Positions 26,883 to 36,645 of a DNA stretch of 64,000 nucleotides are shown here, piece after piece. Position numbers and translations under genes: made by a program. Source of the stretch: Pantoea sp. (lineage in GTDB: Bacteria > Pseudomonadota > Gammaproteobacteria > Enterobacterales > Enterobacteriaceae); contig NZ_JAPWKD010000032.1 of NCBI RefSeq assembly GCF_028283705.1, positions 434,001-498,000 of the forward strand, given 5' to 3'. Position 1 is the first letter of the stretch; each line of letters starts with the position of its first letter. The notes under the pieces are model-generated. The model was not told the origin of the DNA. It saw nothing but the letters and a program-made list of their open reading frames with translations, and did not search any database.

Positions 26883-28274
26883 TCAGATCGCATCATCCGG
26901 CAGGTTCAGGTCACGCCCGCGGGTTTCCGGTGCCACAAAGGTGGTGAGAAAACCGATGGTCGCCATTGCCGTGAAGTAGACGGCAATGGCCCACCAGTGT
27001 CCGGTAAACGACAGCAGCGCAGCCGCAACCAGCGGTGCAGTGCCTCCTGAAAGGATAGACCCCAGCTCCTTCGCCACCGCCATCTTGGTGTAACGATGTT
27101 TAACGCCAAACATCTCGACCCCCCAGGCCGCCTGTACGCCAAAGATGCCGAGTGATGCCAGTGCCATACCGACCACCATCACCGGAATCACTACTGCCGG
27201 TTCACGGCTGTCGAGCAGATGGAAAGCAGGCCAGGCGTAAAACATCAGCAGCAGACAGAAACCGCGATAGGTGATGCGGCGACCAAAGCGGTCGGAGAGC
27301 CAGCCAGCAAAAGGAATGATCAGGAAGCCAAGAATGGATGCGATAAATACCGCCGTGGTGGGCACCGATTTGTCGACCATCAGCACTTTCGCCACATAGC
27401 CAACGATAAAGCCCTGCGCCAGATAGGAAGGACCGTTTTCGCCGATACGCAGGCCGACCATGGTCCAGAAGGCACGGCTGCGCTGCCAGAAACTCCGCGT
27501 GTCTGCCGGTAGCGGACTTGCCAGCTGGGCATGACGCTGCGCATTCAGCTCAGCTTGCTGGCGTTCAAATACCGGGGTTTCACGCAGATGGCGACGCAGC
27601 CACAGTGCCACCAACGCAATCAGTACGCTGCTGAGGAAAGGAATACGCCAGCCCCAGGCGAGCAGGCTTTGCTGGTCCATCTGCACCACCGCCAGCCATA
27701 CCAGCGAAGCGATCAGCGTACCGCTGTTAGAACCGAGCGCAATCACCGATGACACCAATCCACGGCGTTCAACCGGCGCATATTCGCCCAGCATCACCGT
27801 GCCACCAGAGAGTTCAGCCCCGGCTCCCAGCCCTTGGGTAAAGCGCAGCAGCACCAGGCAGGCGGGTGCCCACAGGCCAATACTGGCGTAAGAAGGGATA
27901 AAACCGATCAGCGTGGTAGAGGCTCCCATCAGAATGATGGTGGTGATCATAACCACTTTGCGTCCTTTGCGATCGCCTATCCAGCCAAACAGCAAGGCAC
28001 CAATCGGACGGGCAATAAAACCCACCGACCAGGTGGCAAAACTGGAGAGCAGCGCCATCGTCGGACTGGCTTCGGGGAAGAACACATCGCCAAAAATGAT
28101 ACCGGCGGCAAGGCCATAGAGTGCGAAATCCGCATACTCCATCGCTGTACCCAGCCAGCAGGATAAGGTGGCACGCCAGAAATCTTTGCGGCCAGCAGAG
28201 GTTGCCAGCCGCTCATCAGCAGCCGAAGAAGAAGACAGTGCGCGTTGTTGCGAAACGGAGTGATGTACCGTCAT
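26883..28274 (-). CDS. MFS transporter, MHS (metabolite:H+ symporter) family
   Basis: A 463-residue transporter related to ShiA, ProP and KgtP. It has twelve hydrophobic segments, WLGTAMEYADFALYG in the first, RPIGALLFGWIGDRKGRK after the second, and the MHS-type LRFTQGLGAGAELSG in the fourth. The second ATG (28274) is preferred because AGGG stands 8 bases before it; the first (28280) directly abuts that site. It probably forms an operon with the LacI regulator and nucleoside hydrolase. Confidence 0.85.
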   Translation of the reverse strand: MTVHHSVSQQRALSSSSAADERLATSAGRKDFWRATLSCWLGTAMEYADFALYGLAAGIIFGDVFFPEASPTMALLSSFATWSVGFIARPIGALLFGWIGDRKGRKVVMITTIILMGASTTLIGFIPSYASIGLWAPACLVLLRFTQGLGAGAELSGGTVMLGEYAPVERRGLVSSVIALGSNSGTLIASLVWLAVVQMDQQSLLAWGWRIPFLSSVLIALVALWLRRHLRETPVFERQQAELNAQRHAQLASPLPADTRSFWQRSRAFWTMVGLRIGENGPSYLAQGFIVGYVAKVLMVDKSVPTTAVFIASILGFLIIPFAGWLSDRFGRRITYRGFCLLLMFYAWPAFHLLDSREPAVVIPVMVVGMALASLGIFGVQAAWGVEMFGVKHRYTKMAVAKELGSILSGGTAPLVAAALLSFTGHWWAIAVYFTAMATIGFLTTFVAPETRGRDLNLPDDAI

Positions 28275-28280
28275 AACCAT

Positions 28281-28857
28281 TTCCCTGATAGATGAAGATC
28301 AATCAAACGCCCTTCCCTGGGTAGGTTCCCTTGCAACAAGCGGAACGCCCCGGTGGCGACGTTTGGTGGGCAAACCTGGATGAAAGGTCAGTAAAGGATT
28401 CCCTGGTGTTGGAATTCTCTTATTCGCCAGGCTTTGCCGATGTTTTTTTCACCGATCGCATTAATAAGGCAAATGTAACTGCGTCATCTCAAGGCCAACT
28501 TTTTCCGTGGCACCGTGAGCTATCACTGTGTAATTAGTCTATCTACGCGCGTAGATAAATCAAGTGATCTTAGCAAAAATAATTAATTTATCTTTACTAT
28601 TTCTCAGGGATTAAGGATAAAAATGGCGTCAATTCATGACATTACATTCAATGCGCGAGAGCAAAAAAACGTCAAAAATGCACTTAATTGACGATTTTTA
28701 CTTATCATTAGCAAAGTGGCGACTGAACCTGCATCGCGCTTCTTGTCGCATATTTCAGTTAAGGTTTAATGACAAATGCGAATTTGTCTTAAATCCTGCC
28801 GACCTGACAGGTCCTGCGGAATCTGCATTACACTGGAGAAAATCATTCAGGAGCGTT
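28281..28857. other. 577-bp intergenic region with an 18-bp perfect palindrome
   Basis: No convincing gene is seen. The notable element is the perfect palindrome TATCTACGCGCGTAGATA (28540-28557), suited to binding a dimeric regulator. It lies 266 bases upstream of the minus-strand MHS gene and 300 bases upstream of the plus-strand phosphatase. The 3' half is AT-rich. Confidence 0.6.
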
Positions 28858-29412
28858 ATGACCATCATCCTTATGCGACACGGTAAACCCGACCATCCGG
28901 TGAGCGGGCGCTTTACGGCGCGCGCGCTGGCCGACTGGTGCGAAGGTTATGATCAGGCTGATATCTGCGATTCACCGCCACCGCGCAGCCAGGCGATTGC
29001 CAGCCTCGCCAACGTGATCGCTTCCAGCCCGCTGCCGCGTGCACGCTCGTCGCTGGCGCGGCTGGGATTACAGCCCCATGCGGTAGATGCAGTATTTAGC
29101 GAGGTCGCCATCCCCCTGCTGCCGTTCGAGCGATTACATCTGCCGCTTAACGTCTGGCTGGCGCTGCTACGCCTGCTGTGGTTGTGTGGCTACGCCGGAC
29201 ATGTGGAATCGGTGCAACGTGCCCGTCTGCGCGCCTGCCAGGCGGCGGACAAGCTGATCGCCCTGGCGGATAGCGGCACCGTGTTGCTGGTTGGCCACGG
29301 CATTATGAATAAGTTGATTGCCCGCGAACTGCGTAAGCGCGGCTGGCAGGCCGAAAAACATGCCAGCAGCCGTCACTGGAGCAGTGCCATTTATCACCGA
29401 CCGTTTATTTAA
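28858..29412 (+). CDS. Histidine phosphatase (phosphoglycerate-mutase-like) family protein
   Basis: A 184-residue protein starting at the ATG at 28858, behind CAGGAG; the open frame extends to 28636 without support. The N-terminal LMRHGK motif carries the phospho-accepting His7, and the second catalytic His lies in LVGHGIMN. The substrate is unknown; members include phosphosugar, phosphoprotein and cobalamin-pathway phosphatases. It stands alone. Confidence 0.82.
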   Translation: MTIILMRHGKPDHPVSGRFTARALADWCEGYDQADICDSPPPRSQAIASLANVIASSPLPRARSSLARLGLQPHAVDAVFSEVAIPLLPFERLHLPLNVWLALLRLLWLCGYAGHVESVQRARLRACQAADKLIALADSGTVLLVGHGIMNKLIARELRKRGWQAEKHASSRHWSSAIYHRPFI

Positions 29413-29758
29413 GGCCAGGGCCGTTACAAAAACCACAGGGTTGATACCTCACCTGACACGGGATTTTTAATTTCCTCGCATTCTGTCAGGTGGGAAATCT
29501 ATTTTATTAGGAACAATCTTAATCCAATTTTAATTAAATCAACCTGCATTAATTGATCTATTTCACACTCATTTTTTCAGCAGCGGTTCATTCATTTTCC
29601 GGTTTATCTGAAAAAGGAAAAAAACGATAGCCTCACACGCCTGAATGTTTTATTAAGCAAGTGTAGTATTTTATACACAGCCGTGAGGAAACCAGAGCGC
29701 TCCAGGCGCCAGCATCAGGGAAACCCCAACCACTATAATCACAATAATCAGGTGCACC
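29413..29758. other. 346-bp AT-rich intergenic region with an inverted repeat
   Basis: No gene is seen. CACCTGACA (29450-29458) and TGTCAGGTG (29484-29492) form a perfect 9-base inverted repeat around 25 AT-rich bases. It may be a weak terminator for the phosphatase gene or an operator for the glycosyltransferase downstream. Confidence 0.5.
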
Positions 29759-30778
29759 ATGACAACTAAACGCCTACAACCTGCCCGTATGCTGTGGCAA
29801 AACTGGCAAAAAATTGCCTTTACCAGCCAGATGTTACTGCAAAAAAAGCAGCTTAATACCGTACCCGCACCGGAATACGATCCGAGCGAAGAGGATAATG
29901 TGGTGTTAATTTCCGGTAAGAAAGATCTGCCGGAAATACCAAAAATAGTCTGGATGTATTGGGAAGATGAATATTTGCCAGCATCGATGATGTTAAATAT
30001 TCAAAAAATCCGTAAGGATAATCCTGATCACCAGGTGCACCTGTTACATCGTCAAAACGTTGATGAAGTGCTGCCGGATTTTGTCTTTACTTCCTCTGAA
30101 TTATCCCTGCAACAAAAGAGTGAAGCGATTCGGCTGGAATTATTGTTGCGCTACGGCGGTATCAGCATTGATTGCAGCACCTTGCTGTTTGAAGATCTCA
30201 GCTGGGTACATCGTGTGCATCAGGAGCAGCGCATGGATGTGATTGGCTTCTATTGTGAAGTCTCAACCATGAATTATCTTTCACCGGTAATGGAAAACTG
30301 GTTTATTGCCGCCGCCGCCAATAATCCCTATATCCGTGAGTGGCAAAAGCAGTATGCACCGATTAAACATCTCGGCGGGCCACGTTTCTTCGCTGAGCTG
30401 AATAAACGTGATGACTATTATCTGCTGACACAAAAAATTGCCGAGCCGGAGCAGCAATTATGTTCCCTGGCCCAGCAGGCCGCGATGCGTGAATACCGCC
30501 GGGCAAATGTCTATTTGCGCAAAGGCCAGGCCAATGCGTACTTCTATCAGCGCCTGAGCGGGTGGAATAGCGCCGCCTTTGCCCGGTCGGTACTCTTTCA
30601 GCAGCGTCCACACAACCCGCCGCCGGTGATCAAACTGAGCGGTCTTGAGCGCCTGCACCTCGACTTTAATCTGCGTCTGGGTAACTACAATCGTACCAGC
30701 CTGTTGGGCGAGCTGATGCAACCGCATGCGCCAGTCACGCTGACGCCCCCTTCAGCCATCAACAAAGTGCGCGCGTAG
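29759..30778 (+). CDS. Capsular-polysaccharide-type glycosyltransferase
   Basis: A 339-residue protein of the Caps_synth / sugar-binding-region DxD glycosyltransferase type. IPKIVWMYWE (about residues 61-70) is the typical N-terminal strand, and RYGGISIDCSTLLF resembles the YGGxxxD motif of these transferases, with Asp-Cys-Ser in place of Asp-x-Asp. No signal peptide. It is not within a polysaccharide cluster. GC content looks lower in its 5' half and upstream region than in neighbours, which could mean transfer. Its last 27 bases overlap the end of the convergent LysR gene. Confidence 0.75.
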   Translation: MTTKRLQPARMLWQNWQKIAFTSQMLLQKKQLNTVPAPEYDPSEEDNVVLISGKKDLPEIPKIVWMYWEDEYLPASMMLNIQKIRKDNPDHQVHLLHRQNVDEVLPDFVFTSSELSLQQKSEAIRLELLLRYGGISIDCSTLLFEDLSWVHRVHQEQRMDVIGFYCEVSTMNYLSPVMENWFIAAAANNPYIREWQKQYAPIKHLGGPRFFAELNKRDDYYLLTQKIAEPEQQLCSLAQQAAMREYRRANVYLRKGQANAYFYQRLSGWNSAAFARSVLFQQRPHNPPPVIKLSGLERLHLDFNLRLGNYNRTSLLGELMQPHAPVTLTPPSAINKVRA

Positions 30779-31678
30779 CCAGTGAATAAAGGTGGTGACC
30801 GCCCGTGGTACCTGAGCCGCATAAGGGCGCACCACCCACAAACGATCGGCAAACGCATCCACCGACTGCCACTGCGGCAGCACCTGCTGCAATGTACCGG
30901 CGGCCAGCGCCGCGCTGGCGCTAAAATCCGGTAACATAGCAATCCCTAAGCCCTGCAACGCAGCATCACGGATCGATTCGCTGTTGTTGGTGGCAAAATT
31001 CCCCTGAATTCTGACCTGTACGGTTTCACTGGCATCGCTGCGCTGGCGAAATCGCCACTGAGGCGACTCAAGCCCGCGCGGGTAATACAGGCAGTTATGT
31101 TGCTGCAATGCCTGTGGGGCTGCTGGCATACCGTACTCCGCCAGATAAGCGGGCGATGCCACCAGCAAGGTATGGGTTTCACACAGCGGCAGCGCGACAT
31201 GGGTTTCCGGCAATTGCTGGCTATGGCGAATCGCCAGATCGAACCCCTCACTACCGAGCGATACCAGCCGATCAGTCACATCCAGCTGTAAACGCACCTG
31301 CGGGTATTCCCGCAAAAAATCGCCGATAATCGGCACCAGCTGCTGGCGGGCAAAGGCCACAGGGGCGCTAACGCGCACCAGCCCGCGCACCGGACCGGCT
31401 TCATCACGCACGCTGAAAAAACTTTGCTCAATACGCGCAAAGGGATCGCGTAACTCCTCCACCAGCTTTTCCCCGGCAGAAGTGAGGCGCACGCTGCGTG
31501 TAGTGCGCAGCACCAGCGCTACTCCCGCCATCTCTTCCAGTTCTTTAATCTTTTGGCTCATCGCCGCCTTGCTAACGTCGAGGCGTTCGGCCGCACGGGT
31601 AAAACTCCCCAGTTCGGCCAGCACCGTGAGCCAGTGCAGATGCACCCAAAGTGCGTCGGTTTTTATCTCTTTCATCAT
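30752..31678 (-). CDS. LysR-family transcriptional regulator
   Basis: A 308-residue LysR regulator: the winged HTH (FTRAAERLDVSKAAMSQKIKEL) is near residues 22-43, followed by a periplasmic-binding-like effector domain of the CrgA/AaeR-type subgroup. It is divergent from the tautomerase gene (117-bp spacer), the usual arrangement of a LysR regulator and its target. The effector is unknown. Confidence 0.9.
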   Translation of the reverse strand: MMKEIKTDALWVHLHWLTVLAELGSFTRAAERLDVSKAAMSQKIKELEEMAGVALVLRTTRSVRLTSAGEKLVEELRDPFARIEQSFFSVRDEAGPVRGLVRVSAPVAFARQQLVPIIGDFLREYPQVRLQLDVTDRLVSLGSEGFDLAIRHSQQLPETHVALPLCETHTLLVASPAYLAEYGMPAAPQALQQHNCLYYPRGLESPQWRFRQRSDASETVQVRIQGNFATNNSESIRDAALQGLGIAMLPDFSASAALAAGTLQQVLPQWQSVDAFADRLWVVRPYAAQVPRAVTTFIHWLRAHFVDG

Positions 31679-31795
31679 TATTGTTCAAAATAATAAATAA
31701 TCATTTCAGGCAGCGCGCTTTTTCTTTGCCGCGGCACGCGGCAGCATAGCCCCACATCCTACTCTTTTCATGTGAGCAAAAACGAGGGTTTAATC

Positions 31796-32185
31796 ATGCC
31801 GCTACTCCAGTTTGATGTTATTCAGGGCCGTTCTGAATCAGAATTACGTACACTGCTGGATGCCGCTCACCGCGCCGTCTTAACCGCGTTTAACGTCCCG
31901 GCACGCGATCGTTATCAGATTGTTCACGAAAATAAAAGATACCAAATGATTTTCCAGGACACTGGCCTCGGCTTTGAACGCAGTGACAACCTGGTGATGG
32001 TGCGGGTGTACACCAGCCCAAGAAGTGAAGAACAGAAAACGCTGTTCATGGCAGAGTTAGCACGCGAGTTGCAGGAAAACTGTGGCGTGCAGGGTAACGA
32101 CCTGATGATCAGCTTTATTACGAATAACAAAGGTGACTGGAGTTTTGCCGATGGCGAAGCACAGTATCTGACTGGCAAACTCTGA
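31796..32185 (+). CDS. Tautomerase family protein
   Basis: A 129-residue protein of the tautomerase superfamily (MSAD/cis-CaaD-like length). The start at 31796, behind GAGGGTTTAATC, places a proline directly after the initiator Met. This is the N-terminal catalytic Pro of the superfamily; the upstream in-frame ATG at 31772 would bury it, so 31796 is favoured. It is divergent from the LysR gene that probably controls it. Confidence 0.85.
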   Translation: MPLLQFDVIQGRSESELRTLLDAAHRAVLTAFNVPARDRYQIVHENKRYQMIFQDTGLGFERSDNLVMVRVYTSPRSEEQKTLFMAELARELQENCGVQGNDLMISFITNNKGDWSFADGEAQYLTGKL

Positions 32186-32204
32186 TCCTCATCCCCGCTC
32201 CCCT

Positions 32205-32230
32205 GCTGGCAGCAACCCTATGCTGCCAGC
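32205..32230 (+). terminator. Hairpin after the tautomerase gene
   Basis: Perfect 10-base arms GCTGGCAGCA/TGCTGCCAGC with a 6-base loop, 20 bases after the stop. There is no T-run, so it may be only a stabilising 3' hairpin. Confidence 0.45.
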
Positions 32231-32397
32231 CCAAACCATAGCCCGCCTAAACCCGCTTTAAACAAATTCAAATCAGCCGCACAAATCTGACTGGTCATGT
32301 TGCAGCCATGTGACAGCCAATATAGATTGACGCGAAAACCCCCGCAGAGGGTCGTTACGCACGGAATGCGTATTCAATTAGCCTGAGGATCTGAATC

Positions 32398-34695
32398 TTG
32401 TCCGAACTCATATCGGTTGTACTTTTTTTGGCTGCAATCGCAGTCTATTCCTACAAAGCCGGGCGAAATAAGTTCTGGTTTGTATTGATTTTGGTTTTGC
32501 TTACCCTGTTTATCGTGCTGAATACCACGCTGTATGCCAGCAACTATTTTACCGGTGACGGCATCAATGACGCGGTACTCTATACCCTGACCAACAGCCT
32601 GACTGGTGCGGGTATCAGCAAATACGTGGTGCCTGCCATCGGGCTTATCATTGCGCTGTTTTTGCTGTTCTGCCTGCTCTCCTGGCTATTGCGCCGCCGT
32701 AAACAGCAGCATCATCTTGGCTGGAGTCTGCTGGCTATCGCCTGCGCTGCGGGTTCGGTACAAACCACCCCGGCATTTCGTCAGGTCAAAGATTTGATCG
32801 TCTCCCATAACCGCCAGGCGGATTCTGACTTCGAGACCTATTACAAAACACCCAAGTCGGTCATTGCCGAGCCAAAGCTCAACCTGGTCTACATCTATGG
32901 CGAAAGTCTGGAACGGACTTACTTTAATGAACAAACTTTTCCAGGTCTTGCTCCCGAACTAAGCCGGGAAAAAGATCAAAGCCTGGATTTCAGCAACACC
33001 GAGCAACTGCCAGGCACTGATTACACCATTGCCGGGATGGTCGGCTCACAGTGTGGTATCCCGCTGTTTGCGCCATTCCAGGATAACGCTTCCGCAGCGC
33101 TCTCCAGTTTCTTCCCGCAGAATGTTTGCCTCGGCGATATCCTGAAAAATTCAGGCTATGAGAACTGGTTTATTCAGGGGGCGGATTTACGCTTCGCCGG
33201 TAAAGACACCTTCCTGAAATCACATGGTTTTGACCCGGCCCATATGTACGGTGCGCAGGAACTGAAAGACCGTGTGACCGATCCCAACTATCGTAATAAC
33301 TGGGGTTATTACGATGACACCGTGATGGATGAGGTATTTAAAAAGTTTGAGGAGTTGTCAAGCCAGCAAAAACGCTTCGCACTTTTTACCCTGACGGTTG
33401 ATACACACCACCCGGATGGCTTTATTTCCCGCACCTGTGAACATAAAAGCTATAGCTATGACGGTAAACCTAACCAGTCTTTCAGCGCCGTTGCCTGTTC
33501 GCAGGAACATGTGGCACGCCTGATTGCACGCATCAAAGCCTCACCCTGGTTTAAGAACACCATCATTGTGGTGACGTCTGATCACCTGGCTATGAACAAT
33601 ACCGCCCATCAATATCTGATCAAGCAACCTCGTCATGACCTGTTTATGGTGATTCGTGGCGATCAACCTGAGGCCAAAGTGATCGACGGTAAACGGAGTA
33701 CGCTGGATAACGGTGCCACCGTGCTGGATATTCTCGGCGGCGATAAGGCCATTGGCCTGGGTCGTAGTGGCCTCAGCAGCCCTTCATTGTCTGCCCAGTT
33801 TGATAACATGGCGCAGAAGGTGCTGGCGTGGAAACCGGATATCATTCAGCTGTGGAATTTCCCCAGCAAGCTTGATGCTTTCACCATCGATCAGCAGAAA
33901 GGGACCTTTAGTTTCTCCGGAACCACCTTCAGGCTGCCCATTCTCTTCCGTGTCAGTGATAAACGCGTAGAGCCACTGCCAGAAGGCGAATATTCCGCCC
34001 CGCTGCGCTATCAACTGGCGGACTTTGCCGCTGCCGATAAGTTTGTCTGGGTTGACCGCTGCTTTAAGATGGCGCGTCTGTGGCAGCCGCAGTTGGCGCT
34101 GTCCGGCGATCTTTGTGTCGCGATGGGGCAAATGGGGGGCCAGCCGAGCGTGACCCGTATCGATAAGCCGGTGTGGAAAGGCAAAGCCACCTTCCCGCAA
34201 ACCTCGCTGAGCGACGCGCAGTATCAGCAAAACGAGCAGCAAATTCGTATCGAAGACAACGCTATCCGCTACAGCGCCGACAGCTTTATGCTCAACGTGC
34301 CCGGAGCACCGCTAAGCGTAAAAAGTTTTACCGGTATTTCGCGCCCGGAACTGTGGGGACGCTGGTCCAACGCCAATCTGGCCCCTGAGGTCAACATTGA
34401 ATATGTTGACCCGTTACCTGGCCGTTTTGATGTGGTGATCACCGCGCGCGCCTTTGGCCCGAATGCCCATCGGCCGATCCCGGTGCGGGTCGGTGATCAA
34501 CAGCAGGACATCACCCTGGGGGACGATGTATCGACTACGACCCTGCATTTCACCAATCCCGGTGGCAGCCATAATTTAATTATCTCACCGCCGGAACCGC
34601 AGCTGTCCAATGTGGGGAATATCATCGGCCAGGACCCACGTAAATTAGGCATCGGCATGGTGGATATTAAAATCATTCCTCAGCCACAGAGTTAA
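32398..34695 (+). CDS. opgB: Phosphatidylglycerol--membrane-oligosaccharide glycerophosphotransferase OpgB
   Basis: A 765-residue membrane enzyme that moves phosphoglycerol from phosphatidylglycerol to periplasmic glucans. Four N-terminal membrane segments (about 1-125) are followed by a large periplasmic sulfatase/alkaline-phosphatase-fold domain. Characteristic motifs are YIYGESLERTYF, PGTDYTIAGMV, DTHHPDGF and VVTSDHLAMNN, close to E. coli OpgB (763 residues) along the full length. The start codon is TTG, supported by GAGGAT eight bases upstream and by the match to the E. coli N-terminus (MSEL). Confidence 0.95.
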   Translation: MSELISVVLFLAAIAVYSYKAGRNKFWFVLILVLLTLFIVLNTTLYASNYFTGDGINDAVLYTLTNSLTGAGISKYVVPAIGLIIALFLLFCLLSWLLRRRKQQHHLGWSLLAIACAAGSVQTTPAFRQVKDLIVSHNRQADSDFETYYKTPKSVIAEPKLNLVYIYGESLERTYFNEQTFPGLAPELSREKDQSLDFSNTEQLPGTDYTIAGMVGSQCGIPLFAPFQDNASAALSSFFPQNVCLGDILKNSGYENWFIQGADLRFAGKDTFLKSHGFDPAHMYGAQELKDRVTDPNYRNNWGYYDDTVMDEVFKKFEELSSQQKRFALFTLTVDTHHPDGFISRTCEHKSYSYDGKPNQSFSAVACSQEHVARLIARIKASPWFKNTIIVVTSDHLAMNNTAHQYLIKQPRHDLFMVIRGDQPEAKVIDGKRSTLDNGATVLDILGGDKAIGLGRSGLSSPSLSAQFDNMAQKVLAWKPDIIQLWNFPSKLDAFTIDQQKGTFSFSGTTFRLPILFRVSDKRVEPLPEGEYSAPLRYQLADFAAADKFVWVDRCFKMARLWQPQLALSGDLCVAMGQMGGQPSVTRIDKPVWKGKATFPQTSLSDAQYQQNEQQIRIEDNAIRYSADSFMLNVPGAPLSVKSFTGISRPELWGRWSNANLAPEVNIEYVDPLPGRFDVVITARAFGPNAHRPIPVRVGDQQQDITLGDDVSTTTLHFTNPGGSHNLIISPPEPQLSNVGNIIGQDPRKLGIGMVDIKIIPQPQS

Positions 34696-34700
34696 ATTGA

Positions 34701-34733
34701 ATTATGTCATTTCTCAACCAGGGATGACATAAT
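34701..34733 (+). terminator. Inverted repeat after opgB
   Basis: ATTATGTCAT (34701-34710) and ATGACATAAT (34724-34733) form a perfect 10-base stem with a 13-base loop, five bases after the opgB stop. T-tract is poor. A second small hairpin (ACGGTGC/GCACCGT, 34771-34789) follows. The rest of the 319-bp gap is AT-rich and holds no gene. Confidence 0.5.
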
Positions 34734-35014
34734 GTTTCAACTACAATCATAATATATATTTCGGATCATCACGGTGCGCCCTGCACCGTACTTCCGCTAT
34801 TTCAGGTAAATCATCCTGCGTCAGAAAGTTTATTTAGCATCATTCATCAAGCCAAAAACCAATTATTCAGCCATTCGCCACCCGCGTTTTTTTCATAAAA
34901 AAACAATCACGCTAATAAAATAATTTTGGCACGCGATATGCTTTATCTCCCTGCCACAACATTTAATAAGCAAAACTGAAATCCATTCAGATAAACACAT
35001 CACAGGGGCATTAT

Positions 35015-36616
35015 ATGGCGTCAAGTGGACTGAAACAGAAATTGGGGCTGGTCGATCTGTCGTTACTTGGCATTGGATCGATGATCGGATCCGGCTGGCT
35101 GTATGCGGCGCTAAACAGTTCCGGTTATGCAGGCAGTAACACCGGTTGGGCATGGGTGTTAGGGGCGGTCATTGTGCTGATGATCGGCCTGGTCTACGCC
35201 GAGCTATCATCGGCTCTGCCACGGGCGGGTGGCTTTGTACGCTATCCCAACTATTCCCATGGCAACATCGTCGGCTTTGTTATTGGCGTCAGCTCACTGC
35301 TGGCCTACACCAGTACTGCCGGGGTTGAAGTGGAAGCGGTTCGGCAATACGCCATCTACTGGTGGCCCGCGCTCGGCCATGCTGACGGCAGCCCAACCGG
35401 ACTCGGTTTTGCCGTACAGATTGGCCTGCTGGTGGCATTTTTCCTGCTTAACTACTGGAGCGTCAGCTTCTTTGGTCGTGTAAATACCATTGTGACCACT
35501 TTCAAATTCATCGTGCCGCTGCTGACCATCGGCACGCTGCTGCTTTATTTCCATGCACCCAACCTCGATGTTCCACCGGCTCCCCCAGGCGGCGCGCATG
35601 GCGTGTTCAGCTCGCTGACCGGCGCAGGTATCGTGTTTGCCTACCTCGGTTTTCGTCAGGCGGTGGATTTCGCCAGTGAAGCCAAAAACCCGCAGCGCAA
35701 CGTACCGCTGGCTATTGGTATCGCGATTGCCGTCAGTTTCGTGATTTATCTGGCACTGCAATACGCCTTTATGGGTGCGGTGCCCACAGATTTACTGTCG
35801 CAACATGGCTGGGCTGGCCTGAAGCAGGTGTTCCAGTCTCCTTATGCTGACCTGGCGCGCAGCCTTGGCCTGACCTGGCTGATTAACCTGATCCTGATTG
35901 ATGCGGTGATCTCACCAGCCGGGACCGGCAACATCTACCTGGCCGGTGCCGCACGCGTGCTGTTTGCCTGGGCGCGCAATGGCCATCTGTTCAAGGTGTT
36001 TGGCGAAGTGGATGCGAAATCCGGCGTACCGCGTGGCGCGTTGTGGTTATCGCTGCTGCTGGCTATCGTCTGGACGCTGCCATCAGAGTTCCAGGTGTGG
36101 GGTGGTCTGATTGGCGCAGTGACCTCGGCGACCGTGTTCACCTATATGCCCGGTCCGGTAACGCTGGGCGCCTTCCGTAATCATCTGCCAGATATGCAGC
36201 GCCCATTCCGCTTGCCGGTCGCCGCCATTCTCAGCCCGCTGGCGTTTGTTGCCAGTACCCTGCTGATTTACTGGAGTGGCTGGTCGGTGAATGAAATCCT
36301 CATCCCGATACTGATTATTGCCTGGATTGGTTACGCCATTTTTGGCAAGAAAAACAGCCAGTTCAGCCGTGATTTACAATGCGCCTGGTGGCTGCTGGCC
36401 TATTACATTGCGGTGATGGTGATTTCCCTGCTGGGTACTTACGGTGGCAGTGGGGTGATTAGCGCGCCACTGGATATGGTCCTGGTGATTGTCGCCTCAC
36501 TGGTTTGCTATTTCTGGGGAGTGAAAGCCAGCCTGTCAGTTCCCGCCATCACCGATGAAGAGGATGAAACGCCGTCATCCGGCAATAGCGTCAGCGGCAA
36601 ATACGCACACAATTAA
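35015..36616 (+). CDS. APC-family amino acid permease
   Basis: A 533-residue transporter with twelve or more hydrophobic segments. The APC signature LGIGSMIGSGWLY is near residues 18-30, and GIVFAYLGFRQAVDFASEAKNP is the conserved segment-6 region. Length and sequence resemble the aspartate:proton symporter YveA type. The C-terminal tail is acidic and Ser-rich. Substrate assignment is tentative. Confidence 0.85.
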   Translation: MASSGLKQKLGLVDLSLLGIGSMIGSGWLYAALNSSGYAGSNTGWAWVLGAVIVLMIGLVYAELSSALPRAGGFVRYPNYSHGNIVGFVIGVSSLLAYTSTAGVEVEAVRQYAIYWWPALGHADGSPTGLGFAVQIGLLVAFFLLNYWSVSFFGRVNTIVTTFKFIVPLLTIGTLLLYFHAPNLDVPPAPPGGAHGVFSSLTGAGIVFAYLGFRQAVDFASEAKNPQRNVPLAIGIAIAVSFVIYLALQYAFMGAVPTDLLSQHGWAGLKQVFQSPYADLARSLGLTWLINLILIDAVISPAGTGNIYLAGAARVLFAWARNGHLFKVFGEVDAKSGVPRGALWLSLLLAIVWTLPSEFQVWGGLIGAVTSATVFTYMPGPVTLGAFRNHLPDMQRPFRLPVAAILSPLAFVASTLLIYWSGWSVNEILIPILIIAWIGYAIFGKKNSQFSRDLQCAWWLLAYYIAVMVISLLGTYGGSGVISAPLDMVLVIVASLVCYFWGVKASLSVPAITDEEDETPSSGNSVSGKYAHN

Positions 36617-36625
36617 TCCTTTCCC

Positions 36626-36645
36626 GCCTGCACTTCGGTGCAGGC
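36626..36645 (+). terminator. UUCG hairpin after the permease gene
   Basis: GCCTGCAC-TTCG-GTGCAGGC, an 8-bp stem capped by the stable UUCG tetraloop, ten bases after the stop. No T-run follows. Confidence 0.5.

Noticed and set aside
28331..28537. 68-codon ORF in the long gap upstream of the phosphatase
   Set aside because: No ribosome site or recognisable features; left as non-coding.
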